A stretch of 64,000 nt of DNA from Acutalibacter muris (GTDB taxonomy: Bacteria; Bacillota; Clostridia; Oscillospirales; Acutalibacteraceae): positions 1,798,001 through 1,862,000 of the forward strand of contig NZ_CP021422.1 in NCBI RefSeq assembly GCF_002201475.1, written 5' to 3'. The notes under the pieces are model-generated. The model worked only from the letters and a program-made list of their open reading frames with translations, was not told the DNA's origin and searched no databases. Shown in pieces: positions 49,440 through 58,428 of this stretch. Positions within the stretch are counted from its first letter, which is position 1; each line of letters opens with the position of its first letter. Made by a program: the position numbers and the translations under genes.

Positions 49440-50445
49440 TGGGATTCCTTCTCTGCCAGCGCAGGGTGTCCGCACACATATCGTCAACGGTCTTCTTAGC
49501 TTTCCAGCCCAGCTCCTTCTCGGCCAGGGAGCAGTCCGCATAGCAGGTGGGAATGTCGCCGGGACGGCGGGGGTCTATCACGTAGGGCACCTGCTTCCCG
49601 GCGGCCTTTGAGAACGCGGCCACCATCTCCAGCACAGAGACTCCGTGCCCAGTGCCCAGGTTGTAGACCTTCACGCCGCAGGGGCCGTTCTCAAAGAGCT
49701 TCAAAGCGGCGGCATGACCCTCCGCCAAATCCACCACATGGATATAGTCCCGCACGCCGGTGCCGTCGGGGGTGGGATAGTCGTTGCCGAAAACATGAAG
49801 CTTTTCAAGCTTGCCCACCACGGTCTGGGCGATATAGGGGGCCAGATTGTTGGGTATGCCGTTGGGGTCCTCCCCCAGAAGTCCGCTCTCATGGGCGCCC
49901 ACAGGGTTAAAGTACCTTAGAAGCACCGGGCTGAAGTCCTTATGGGCCACGGCGTAGTCCTCCAGGATATGCTCTATCATCAGCTTCGTGTTGCCATAGG
50001 GGCAGTTTGCGCTGGTGGGCAGTGGGAAGTCTTCCCTGATGGGCACCGTGGCGGGCTCGCCGTACACCGTTGCCGAGGAGGAGAAGATGATGTTCTTCAC
50101 ACCTTGCTCCTCCATGACCTTCAGGAGCACCAGGGTAGAGTTCAGGTTGTTCTCATAGTACATCAGCGGCTCCCGCACCGACTCGCCCACGGCCTTGAGC
50201 CCGGCAAAGTGTATGACTGCCTCCGGCTGCTCCTTTATGAAGACCTCCCGCAGCTTTTCCTCGTCCCGTACGTCGATCTCATAGAAGGCCGCCTCCTTGC
50301 CGGTTATCTGCTCTACCCGCTCCACCGCAGCCCGCTTGCTGTTGCACAGGTTATCGACTATTGCCACCTGATGCCCCTGCTCCAAAAGGGTCACCACGGT
50401 GTGGCTGCCGATATATCCAGCACCGCCTGTTACCAAAATTTTCAT
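49423..50445 (-). CDS. galE: UDP-glucose 4-epimerase
   Basis: 340 residues, standard length. NAD-binding GGAGYIGSHTVV (about 7-18), active-site YGNTK (Tyr about 149, Lys about 153), and the C-terminal substrate region. Interconverts UDP-glucose and UDP-galactose. First gene of galE-maf, with a good promoter 50 bases upstream. Confidence 0.96.
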   Translation of the reverse strand: MKILVTGGAGYIGSHTVVTLLEQGHQVAIVDNLCNSKRAAVERVEQITGKEAAFYEIDVRDEEKLREVFIKEQPEAVIHFAGLKAVGESVREPLMYYENNLNSTLVLLKVMEEQGVKNIIFSSSATVYGEPATVPIREDFPLPTSANCPYGNTKLMIEHILEDYAVAHKDFSPVLLRYFNPVGAHESGLLGEDPNGIPNNLAPYIAQTVVGKLEKLHVFGNDYPTPDGTGVRDYIHVVDLAEGHAAALKLFENGPCGVKVYNLGTGHGVSVLEMVAAFSKAAGKQVPYVIDPRRPGDIPTCYADCSLAEKELGWKAKKTVDDMCADTLRWQRRNPNGFED

Positions 50446-50494
50446 CTTGCTTCCCGCCTTTCAATTGATTTTGCGGTTTACCGCTTCTGCAAAT

Positions 50495-50523
50495 ATTATA
50501 GGCATAGAAGGGGAAAATAGCAA
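50495..50523 (-). promoter_or_regulatory. Sigma-A promoter of galE
   Basis: Minus strand TTGCTA (50523-50518), 17 bases, TATAAT (50500-50495), 50 bases before the ATG. Confidence 0.78.
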
Positions 50524-50639
50524 GGATATTTCAGTAAATCGTCAATATATTACTGAAAAAACGCAAAATAGTTCTCTTTTCTCCGGGGATAATAACCGCA
50601 GCGGCATCAAAGCGATAAATGTAAGGGAGTGTAGTTGAT

Positions 50640-51017
50640 ATGAGAAAAGACAGTATTCTATTTTTAACGGGCAGCTGTGCCTATCCCACCTTAGAGATGG
50701 CCTGGCGGGGCCATACCCACTATTCCATGGCCCTGGCAGGCGGGGTATGCCTGTGCCTTATCGATCATGTCTGTTGCGGAATGCTGGAGAGCCACAGCCT
50801 TTTCACCCGGTGCCTTGCGGGCTCCGGGCTAATAACTGGGGTAGAGCTTGCGGCAGGCATTATTGTAAATCAAGTGATGGGCCTTGGGGTATGGGATTAC
50901 TCAGACATGCCCATGAACATTATGGGACAGGTCTGTCTGCCCTACTCTCTGTTGTGGTTCGGTCTGACCCTTCCGGCAATGGCGCTGTGCGGACTTTTGA
51001 GAGAGCGAAGGGTATAA
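50640..51017 (+). CDS. CmpB-like membrane protein (putative ABC transporter permease family)
   Basis: 125 residues with four membrane segments. The landmarks YPTLEMAWRGHTHYSMALAG, GLGVWDYSDMPMNIMGQVCL and PYSLLWFGL match a Firmicutes membrane family usually annotated as a putative ABC permease (PF06541). AAGGGAG lies upstream, with a somewhat long spacing. No partner ATPase is near, so the transporter label is doubtful. Ends before a terminator. Confidence 0.78.
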   Translation: MRKDSILFLTGSCAYPTLEMAWRGHTHYSMALAGGVCLCLIDHVCCGMLESHSLFTRCLAGSGLITGVELAAGIIVNQVMGLGVWDYSDMPMNIMGQVCLPYSLLWFGLTLPAMALCGLLRERRV

Positions 51018-51021
51018 AAAA

Positions 51022-51055
51022 GGAGGGTAAGCCGAAGGGCCTGCCCTCTCTTTTT
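51022..51055 (+). terminator. Terminator after the CmpB-like gene
   Basis: About 12-bp stem with one mismatch and wobble pairs (51022-51033/51038-51049), loop four, then CTTTTT. It abuts the end of the frameshifted gene on the other strand. Confidence 0.65.
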
Positions 51056-51299
51056 CATTTTACATATCTGTCGCTCCAAAGCTGGGCCTCTACATAGTGG
51101 CAGCCGGACTGTTCCAAAAGGGCCTGATACCCACCGTTCTCCTCATAGAGCCGCCGAAAGCAGTGCCCTCCGGGTGCTTCCTGGCAAGTTCCTCCGCCAA
51201 GCGGAACGCCTCCTCCTTCGGCAGACGCATGATGTTCAGAAGGGGCACACAGTCTGGGTGAGAATAATTAACAAGGACCAGCTGGTTAAAAAGCTTCAT
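51055..51299 (-). pseudogene. Frameshifted small conserved protein next to pfkA
   Basis: The first frame reads MKLFNQLVLVNYSHPDCVPL and on to ARKHPEG, then turns into non-conserved sequence and stops. In the next frame the sequence continues sensibly (HCFRRLYEENGGYQALLEQS, ending WSDRYVK, stop 51055-51057). Restoring one base at the GAGGGCACTGC site (about 51164-51174) gives one intact protein of about 82 residues. It is either a pseudogene or a sequencing error. ATG 51299 lies 11 bases after pfkA. Confidence 0.7.
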
Positions 51300-51310
51300 C
51301 AAAATTCATC

Positions 51311-52279
51311 TTAAATAGAAAGCCTTGCGGACACCCTATACAGGTTCTCGTCAAATATCCTGGGCATATTCAGCGCCTCGGTAATGTCGAAGTCCACGAT
51401 CTGCTCGCCCTTCATGGCCACAACCCTGTTGGAAGCACCATTATTCAGCAGTTCCACGGCGTGATAGCCCATGCGGCTGGCGACCACACGGTCCCTCAAG
51501 GTGGGGGAACCGCCGCGCTGTACATGGCCCAGGACCGTGGCCCGGCTTTCTATGCCGGTGGCGGCCTGGATGCGTTCGGTAAGCTCCTGGGTGTGGCCCA
51601 CACCCTCAGCCACAACGATGATGTAATGGCGCTTGCCGGTCCGCTGTGCGGCCTTCATGCGCTCGACGATGTCCCGCTCGAAGTCATAGGGCACCTCGGG
51701 CACCAGGGTGGCCATAGCGCCTACGGCGATGCCGGTGTTCAGGGCGATGTCGCCGCAGCGGCGGCCCATAACCTCCACCACGCTGCACCTGTCATGTGAC
51801 TCTGTGGTGTCGCGTATGCGGTCGATCATCTCCATGGCTGTGTTCAGGGCGGTGTCATAGCCGATGGTGTAGTCTGTGCAGGCGATATCGTTGTCGATGG
51901 TGCCGGGCACGCCTATGCAGGAGATGCCAGCCCCGCACAGGTCCCTAGCTCCTCTGAAGGAGCCGTCGCCGCCGACGACGACCACGCCTTCGATGCCCTT
52001 TTCACGGCAGAAGTCCGCCGCTTTCTTTACGCCCTCGGGGGTGTTGAACTCGGGGCTGCGGGCGGTGAACAGAGCTGTGCCGCCGTGCTGCATAATGTCG
52101 GAGACGCTGCGCATATTCATCTCCTTTACATCGCCATTTAGCAGGCCGTTATAGCCGCGCATGACGCCGTAGACGTTCATGCCAAAGGAGATGGCGCTGC
52201 GCACCACCGCCCGGACGGCCGCGTTCATGCCTGGGGCGTCGCCGCCGCTGGTCAATACTGCTATTGTTTTTGCTCCCAT
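51311..52279 (-). CDS. pfkA: 6-phosphofructokinase
   Basis: 322 residues, normal length for the ATP-dependent bacterial enzyme. TSGGDAPGMNAAVRAVVRSA at the N-terminus, GGDGSFRGA (Gly at 104-type position, indicating ATP use) and GTIDNDI with the catalytic Asp. ATG 52279 follows GGAGGG; the TTG five codons earlier is in that site and is rejected. Downstream of dnaE on the same strand, a common clostridial order. Confidence 0.96.
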   Translation of the reverse strand: MGAKTIAVLTSGGDAPGMNAAVRAVVRSAISFGMNVYGVMRGYNGLLNGDVKEMNMRSVSDIMQHGGTALFTARSPEFNTPEGVKKAADFCREKGIEGVVVVGGDGSFRGARDLCGAGISCIGVPGTIDNDIACTDYTIGYDTALNTAMEMIDRIRDTTESHDRCSVVEVMGRRCGDIALNTGIAVGAMATLVPEVPYDFERDIVERMKAAQRTGKRHYIIVVAEGVGHTQELTERIQAATGIESRATVLGHVQRGGSPTLRDRVVASRMGYHAVELLNNGASNRVVAMKGEQIVDFDITEALNMPRIFDENLYRVSARLSI

Positions 52280-52426
52280 ATTTGTTCCCTCCAAAGTTTA
52301 CCGGGCCACGCCCGGTCATTTACATTTTCACCCTTACATTATACCAAATTTATTGGAATTATCAAGGGGTTAGTTTAGATTTTGCCGGCACGTATTGTGA
52401 TTTTAGCAATATATTTTTGATTATCC

Positions 52427-55400
52427 CTACACAGCCCGCACATATTGGGCATTCTCACTGCCCAGGAGCCGCTCCAGGGCCCCCAGGAGTTGGCGGCTCA
52501 TCTCCACCCGGTACTTTGCTGGGGCCCGCACCAGCTTGCCTGTGTCCTTAAACAGGATATAAAGGTCGTTATGTCCGCCGTCAAAAATCTCCACATACTG
52601 CATTGCCTTTTTAAAGCGCGGATCCTCTTGTGAATCCACCCGCAGGTACAACCCCGGTCGGCCGGAGGGCTTCTGCCCCGCTTTATCCCCAGCTTTTGGC
52701 GGCAGTGCCGCCTTGTCCATAAGAAGCTCCGGCTCCTTATCCTCCTGGAAGCTCAGCCGTCCCTGGGCCTCTATCACAGCGCCCTCATACAGCAAATTGC
52801 CGTACTGATCAAGGACACTGGGGAACACCAGGCCGTTCACTGCTCCAGACATATCCTCCAAGGTTACAAACGCCATAGTAGAGCCCGAGCGGGTGTCCTT
52901 GCGCCGCACCGAGGTCACTATAGCCAGCATTGATACCCGTTGGCCGTCGGCATAGGCCCCCTCTCCTTGGGCACTCTGAAGGATATCTATACTCCTGGCG
53001 TAGTGCCCACCAGAGTACAGCGTGGAATAGGCTGACATGGGGTGGCCGCTCAGATACATGCCCGTGACCTCCTTCTCCTGAGACAGCTTGTCCATCTGTG
53101 AGAAGTCCTCCGCTTTTTCCAGCGGCTCCTCTTTTGGCTGCCCATCTGGTTCCAGCGAGTCAAAGAAGCCCATCTGGCCCTCTATATTTCGGCGCTTCGC
53201 GCTGTCCAGCTGGTTCATAATGCTCTCAAGGCCCATGAGCATCTCCCGGCGGTTATTGCCAAGGCCGTCCAGAGCCCCGCATTTTACAAGGCTCTCAAGG
53301 GCCCTGCGGTTCATGTCCTTGCCGTTCATGCGCCTGCAGAAGTCCCGGAAGGAGCCAAAGGGCCCCCCGCCCTCCCGTTCCTGCACCATACGGGCGATGG
53401 CCGGACGCCCCAGGTTCTTTACAGCCGCCAGACCGAAGCGCAGGCTCTGGCCGTCCACGGCAAAGCCCGCACCGCTGTAGTTTACGTGAGGCGGCAGCAC
53501 AGAAATTTCAAGGCGTTTGCACTCCTCCATATACTCTGCCACCTTGCCGGTACTGCCCAGCACACTGGACAGGAGTGCCGCCATATATTCCCTGGGGTAA
53601 TGGCACTTGAGGTATGCCGTCTGGTACGCCACAAGAGCATATGCCGCCGCGTGGGCCTTATTGAACGCATATGAAGCGAAATCCTGTATCTCCTTAAACA
53701 GCGTCTCCGCCGTGGCCTGGTCCACCCCCCGGTTCAGGCAGCCCTCCACCTCCCAGGTACCGTCCTCGCGCTGCTGGCCGTGGATAAATATCTGCCGCTC
53801 CTTTTCAAGCACGTCGTGTTTCTTCTTTGACATGGCCCGGCGCACGATATCGGCCCGGCCCAGGGAATACCCGGCAAGGTCCCGGAATATCTGCATCACC
53901 TGCTCCTGATAGATTATGCAGCCGAAGGTCACGTCAAGTATGGGCTTCAAAAGAGGGTGCTGGTACTTAACACGGGCCGTCTCCTTGTGGTTTTCGAGAT
54001 ACATTGGTATGAACTGCATTGGCCCCGGACGGTACAGGGAAATTATAGCTATCAGATCCTCTATACCCTCCGCCTGGGACTGGACCAGCAGCCTAGTCAT
54101 GCCGGCGGATTCAAACTGGAACACTCCCACGGTGTGGCCCTCTGCCAGCATATCAAAGGTCTCTTTATCGTCCGGGGGCACGCTTTCCATGGAGAACTCA
54201 GGCTGATAGGCGCGGATAAGCTTCTCCGCGTTGTCTATCACCGACAGGTTCCTAAGGCCCAGAAAGTCCATCTTCAACAGGCCCAGCTCCTCCACCGTGG
54301 TCATGGTGAACTGGGTGACTACCACATCATCGTTCTTGGCCAGCGGAACATACTCCATCACCGGCCTGTCGGTGATAAGCACCCCTGCCGCGTGGGTAGA
54401 CGCGTGACGAGGCATACCCTCCACCTTCATGGCCATACTGACAAGGGCCTTGACCTGGGCGTCGGACTCGCATTTCTCCCTAAAGTCCTTGGAGGACTTC
54501 AGGGCCTTTTCCAGGGTCATGCCCAGGTCCATGGGCACCAGCTTTGCCACCTGGTCCACCTTGTTAAAGGGTATGGCCATGGCCCGGCCCACGTCACGGA
54601 TAGCCGCTCTGGCGGCCATGGTGCCGAAGGTAACTATCTGCGCCACGTGGTCCGCGCCGTACTTCTCCAACACATAGTCGATTATCTCGTCCCTTCGCTC
54701 GTCGCTGAAATCTATGTCGAAGTCGGGCATACTCACCCTCTCCGGGTTCAAAAAGCGTTCAAATATAAGGTTATAGCGAATAGGGTCGATATTAGTGATG
54801 CCAATACTATATGCCGCAATGCTGGCCGCCCCGGAGCCACGCCCCGGCCCCACAGGTATGCCTATGCTTTTAGCGTGGCGTATAAAGTCCCACACAATCA
54901 GATAGTAGTTGACATAACCCATACTGGTTATGGTGTCCATCTCGTACTCAAGCCGGTCTATAAGTTCTTTCGAGGGGTTGTCGCCATAACGCTGCCGCAA
55001 GCCCTCCCGGCATATGCGCTCGAAAAACTCCTGGTTAGGTGTGCCGTCCGGGGTGTCAAATTTTGGCAGCTTTGTCTTGCCGAACTCAAACTCCACGTTG
55101 CAGCGCTCCGCTATCCTCACGGTATTGTCCGCTGCCTCCGGGTGCTCCGGGAAAAGAGAGCGCATTTCCTCCTCGTTTTTCACATACAGCTCCCCCGAGC
55201 CAAAATCCAAACCGCCCTCGTCCTCTATGGTGCGGCCGGTCTGGATGCACATGAGCACCCTGTGCATCTCCTGATCCTCTGGGGCTATATAGTGGCAGTC
55301 GTTGGTGACCACCAGAGGGATCCCGGTCTCCTCGGATATTCTAATTACGCTTGGGTTTACATAATGCTCGTCGTTTAATCCGTGATCCTGAAGCTCCAGG

Positions 55401-55912
55401 AAGAAGTTATCGGGACCGAAAATGTCCCTATACCGCAGGGCTGCCTCCTTCGCGCCCTCATAGTCCCCGCGCAGTATTGCCCGGGGAATCTCCCCCGAAA
55501 CACAGGCGGACAGGGCAATAATACCCTCATGGTGCTGCTCCATCAGCTCGAAGTCTATGCGCGGCCTGTTATAGAAGCCCTCGATCCAGCCCTTGGAGAC
55601 CATTGCGATAAGGTTGCGGTAGCCAGTCTGGTTCTCGCACAGCAGCACTAAATGGCGGTTCTCCCGGTCAAACTCGCTGACCTTGTCAAAGCGCGTGCGT
55701 TTGGCCACATAGACCTCACAGCCGATTATAGGCTTTATCCCGCGCTTCTTTGCGGCTTTATAGAAGTCGATAACGCCGTACATATTGCCGTGGTCAGTGA
55801 TAGCCACCATGTCCTGCCCCAGCTCCTGGGCCCGGTCCAAGAGCCGTTCGATACGGCAGGCTCCGTCCAAAAGGCTGTACTCCGTGTGCACGTGCAGATG
55901 CGCAAAGGCCAC
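52427..55912 (-). CDS. dnaE: DNA polymerase III alpha subunit, DnaE type
   Basis: 1161 residues. N-terminal PHP domain (HLHVHTEYSLLDGACR, residues 5-20), polymerase catalytic PDFDIDFSDERRDE (about 400), the conserved GPGRGSGAAS and FNKAHAAAYALVAYQ (about 760), and a C-terminal OB-fold part with LEDMSGAVNGLVFPSV. No exonuclease domain, so it is DnaE and not PolC. It starts with GTG, ten bases after AAGGGAG. In low-GC Gram-positives DnaE extends primers alongside PolC. Confidence 0.96.
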   Translation of the reverse strand: MAFAHLHVHTEYSLLDGACRIERLLDRAQELGQDMVAITDHGNMYGVIDFYKAAKKRGIKPIIGCEVYVAKRTRFDKVSEFDRENRHLVLLCENQTGYRNLIAMVSKGWIEGFYNRPRIDFELMEQHHEGIIALSACVSGEIPRAILRGDYEGAKEAALRYRDIFGPDNFFLELQDHGLNDEHYVNPSVIRISEETGIPLVVTNDCHYIAPEDQEMHRVLMCIQTGRTIEDEGGLDFGSGELYVKNEEEMRSLFPEHPEAADNTVRIAERCNVEFEFGKTKLPKFDTPDGTPNQEFFERICREGLRQRYGDNPSKELIDRLEYEMDTITSMGYVNYYLIVWDFIRHAKSIGIPVGPGRGSGAASIAAYSIGITNIDPIRYNLIFERFLNPERVSMPDFDIDFSDERRDEIIDYVLEKYGADHVAQIVTFGTMAARAAIRDVGRAMAIPFNKVDQVAKLVPMDLGMTLEKALKSSKDFREKCESDAQVKALVSMAMKVEGMPRHASTHAAGVLITDRPVMEYVPLAKNDDVVVTQFTMTTVEELGLLKMDFLGLRNLSVIDNAEKLIRAYQPEFSMESVPPDDKETFDMLAEGHTVGVFQFESAGMTRLLVQSQAEGIEDLIAIISLYRPGPMQFIPMYLENHKETARVKYQHPLLKPILDVTFGCIIYQEQVMQIFRDLAGYSLGRADIVRRAMSKKKHDVLEKERQIFIHGQQREDGTWEVEGCLNRGVDQATAETLFKEIQDFASYAFNKAHAAAYALVAYQTAYLKCHYPREYMAALLSSVLGSTGKVAEYMEECKRLEISVLPPHVNYSGAGFAVDGQSLRFGLAAVKNLGRPAIARMVQEREGGGPFGSFRDFCRRMNGKDMNRRALESLVKCGALDGLGNNRREMLMGLESIMNQLDSAKRRNIEGQMGFFDSLEPDGQPKEEPLEKAEDFSQMDKLSQEKEVTGMYLSGHPMSAYSTLYSGGHYARSIDILQSAQGEGAYADGQRVSMLAIVTSVRRKDTRSGSTMAFVTLEDMSGAVNGLVFPSVLDQYGNLLYEGAVIEAQGRLSFQEDKEPELLMDKAALPPKAGDKAGQKPSGRPGLYLRVDSQEDPRFKKAMQYVEIFDGGHNDLYILFKDTGKLVRAPAKYRVEMSRQLLGALERLLGSENAQYVRAV

Positions 55913-55959
55913 TGTATACCACTCCCTTCAGCTTTTGCTACACATAACCGCAAATAAAT

Positions 55960-56895
55960 TTACATAACCCCATCTATACCCTTTTCCTCAATTATTCTCT
56001 CGCCAATCTCAAGGAGCTTTTGCAGCCGGTGATTAACGCCGCTGCGGCTGATGCCCAGCCGTTCCCCCAACTGCCGCAGGGTAAGCTCCGGGTCGTTGAG
56101 CCGCAGTGCCGCCAGCTCCTGCAAATTCTCCGGCAGCGAGCCCAGCCCTATTGTGTCATTTATGGCCGCGATAGCGGCGATCTGCCTTGCCGCCGCCGAA
56201 TAGGTCTTATCCATATTGGCAGTTTCAAAGTTGGTCTTGCGGTTTATATTATTCTTAACTTCCTTGTACATCCTCACCTGCATAAGCTCCATGGACGCCC
56301 CGGTGGCTCCCAAAAAGGTCAACAGATTCTCGATCTGCCCGCTGTCCTTCAAATAAATGCCATACCCCCCCGGACGGCGCACCATGCTGGGGTTTATCTG
56401 AAAAGTCTCTGCTTCTCCCAGCAAGGTATATAAATCCCCGGCGAGATTTTTGTACGGCGCGGCAAACTCCAGGTGATAGCCCTTGTTGGGGTCCGTGGCG
56501 TTCCCGCACACCAGGAATACCCCCCGCAGGAACGCCACCTGACAGCAGCCGTCCTCAAGCACAGCGCGGTTTATGCGCAGGCTGGGCTCCGTACCGCTGT
56601 GCCCAAACTCCTTTAGCAGCCAGAGCCGCTCCTGCTCCTCCGGCAGGCTGACACGATAGGCGGGCTGTTTCCTGCGGCTTACCGCATAGGTCATCTGGGG
56701 GGAGACCCCCGCCCCGGCCGCAGCCAGTTCCAGCATCCGCCGTGCCACATGGACATTTTCTGTAGTAAAGGCGCTCTCCTTCACGCTAAAGCACTTGGAA
56801 AAAAGCCAAGCACCGTAACATTCAGCCCGCAGACAGCATTGCTTTTTCAATTCAATTTTGCACAATTCGGATTTTATCTGTGAAGTAAATGACAT
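55960..56895 (-). CDS. whiA: WhiA family DNA-binding protein
   Basis: 311 residues. N-terminal LAGLIDADG-like domain (SELCKIELKKQCCLRAECYG, RGVFLVCGNATDPNKGYHLE) and a C-terminal helix-turn-helix (LTLRQLGERLGISRSGVNHR). WhiA controls sporulation in actinobacteria and affects division and chromosome segregation in Bacillus. Part of the hprK-murB-rapZ-kinase-whiA run; yvcK, usually between rapZ and whiA, is absent here. Confidence 0.95.
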   Translation of the reverse strand: MSFTSQIKSELCKIELKKQCCLRAECYGAWLFSKCFSVKESAFTTENVHVARRMLELAAAGAGVSPQMTYAVSRRKQPAYRVSLPEEQERLWLLKEFGHSGTEPSLRINRAVLEDGCCQVAFLRGVFLVCGNATDPNKGYHLEFAAPYKNLAGDLYTLLGEAETFQINPSMVRRPGGYGIYLKDSGQIENLLTFLGATGASMELMQVRMYKEVKNNINRKTNFETANMDKTYSAAARQIAAIAAINDTIGLGSLPENLQELAALRLNDPELTLRQLGERLGISRSGVNHRLQKLLEIGERIIEEKGIDGVM

Positions 56896-56934
56896 TTACA
56901 GCCTCTGCAATAGATAACTTTTTGCCCAACTCCG

Positions 56935-57525
56935 CTATAGCAGCGCCCTTACTTGCTCCGCCACGGCGGCGCAGTCCACCCTCCGAAAATCTGTCACGTC
57001 CACAACTATGCGCGGCCCGCCAATGTCAAACCCGGCCATGCCCCGCCTGGTAACCCCCTCTATAAACTGCTCCAGGCTTATGGGCGCGTAAGTATCAGCC
57101 TGTCCCGGCAGCTCCGGGTAGCAGGTATTCAGCACATGGCCCCGGTGCCGCCCGGAGGACCGATCCCGAGCCAAGAAGCGTTCGTAAAGCACATCGGCTT
57201 TCCCTGTCAGTTCGACTGTTACCGACTGGCAGCAAAAACGCTCCATAAGCTTCTTTATGCCAGGTATCGATGCGGTCTCAAAGTTGTTTTCCAGAATAAC
57301 TGCTCCACCCCTTGACAGCACCTGTCCGGCCGCATAGTACATTATCTCCATGGCCCCGTTTCCTAGGGCAACCTTTTCCTCCCTGCTATGGAAACCTACC
57401 GTATCAAAAAGCCGCTCCTTTATATCATCCTTGGAGAACATGGGTATTCCAAGTATCTCCGATAGCTGCCTAGCCACATAGCTTTTCCCTGAAGCTGGTA
57501 TACCGCAGACCAAAATGCAACACAT
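56935..57525 (-). CDS. P-loop kinase-like ATP-binding protein
   Basis: 196 residues. Walker A GIPASGKSYVARQL (about 8-21) starts an AAA_33/zeta-like kinase fold, with ILENNFE and LARDRSSGRHRGH suggesting a lid. The substrate is unknown. It replaces yvcK in the common rapZ-yvcK-whiA order, with gaps of 10 and 39 bases to its neighbours. Confidence 0.8.
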   Translation of the reverse strand: MCCILVCGIPASGKSYVARQLSEILGIPMFSKDDIKERLFDTVGFHSREEKVALGNGAMEIMYYAAGQVLSRGGAVILENNFETASIPGIKKLMERFCCQSVTVELTGKADVLYERFLARDRSSGRHRGHVLNTCYPELPGQADTYAPISLEQFIEGVTRRGMAGFDIGGPRIVVDVTDFRRVDCAAVAEQVRALL

Positions 57526-57535
57526 ATACTTCTCC

Positions 57536-58402
57536 CTAATGCTTCAGCATATCCCTATGTGTGACGCTGGCCTTTACACCCTTTTCCCCCAGGTAGTCGC
57601 AGATATACTGCGCCAGCGCCACCGAGCGGTGATGTCCGCCTGTACAGCCCACTGCCACCACCAGCTGGCTCTTGCCCTCTTTTTCATAAAGTGGCAGAAG
57701 ATAGTCCAGCAACGCCATGTACCGGGCCACAAATCCTATCGTCTCTTCTTTTTCCATAACGTAGTCCCGCACGTCAGGGTCAAGCCCTGTTTTTGGGCGC
57801 AGCTCCGGGTCATAAAATGGGTTCGGCAGGCACCTTACATCCACCACCAGGTCAGCCTCCATGGGTATGCCGTGTTTGAAGCCGAAGCTAATACAGTGCA
57901 CGGACATGGAGTCGCTGGCGCTTGAAAGAAACTGCTCGGCTATCCGCCCCCTGAGCTGGGCCGGGGAGAGCCCGGTGGTATCTATGACAAAATCTGCGCT
58001 CTCCCTCACCGGCCTCAGCATGTCCCGCTCAAGACGCACCGCCTGCTCAAGGGACCCGGCCAAATCATCAGAAAGAGGGTGCTTGCGCCTGGTCTCCTTA
58101 AACCTCCGCACCAGCACACCGTCCGAAGCGTCCAAAAAGAGTATTCTATACGGTTTTTTATCCTCCTTCAAGGTTTTCATAGCCGTAAAAAAGGACTTAA
58201 AGAGCTCCCCGCCCCGGGTATCGGAAACCACCGCCACCCGGCCCATGGTACTCTCCGACTCTGCACACAGGTCGTAAAACACAGGTATCAGCGCCGGTGG
58301 CAGATTGTCCACGCAGAAAAAGCCGATGTCCTCCATTGAGTGCATGGCCTGGGTCTTGCCCGCGCCGGAGAGCCCGGTAAGCACAACAAATTCCATTTTC
58401 AT
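57536..58402 (-). CDS. rapZ: RapZ family nucleotide-binding protein
   Basis: 288 residues. Walker A GLSGAGKTQAM (about 9-19), VDNLPPALIPVF and the C-terminal domain with VAVGCTGGHHRSVALAQYI. In enterics RapZ controls glucosamine-6-phosphate synthase mRNA; in Firmicutes (YvcJ) it affects competence and binds nucleotides. An ATG two codons further in has the better spacing from AAGGGG and may be the true start. Confidence 0.94.
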   Translation of the reverse strand: MKMEFVVLTGLSGAGKTQAMHSMEDIGFFCVDNLPPALIPVFYDLCAESESTMGRVAVVSDTRGGELFKSFFTAMKTLKEDKKPYRILFLDASDGVLVRRFKETRRKHPLSDDLAGSLEQAVRLERDMLRPVRESADFVIDTTGLSPAQLRGRIAEQFLSSASDSMSVHCISFGFKHGIPMEADLVVDVRCLPNPFYDPELRPKTGLDPDVRDYVMEKEETIGFVARYMALLDYLLPLYEKEGKSQLVVAVGCTGGHHRSVALAQYICDYLGEKGVKASVTHRDMLKH

Positions 58403-58428
58403 TTCCCCTTCCCTTTTCCACCGGGCGT

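Noticed and set aside
50640..51017. Working ABC transporter permease
   Set aside because: Family name only; four helices, no ATPase partner nearby.
51090..51302. A 70-residue intact gene
   Set aside because: Its C-terminal 25 residues are out of frame; the neighbouring frame continues the protein, so a frameshift is the better reading.
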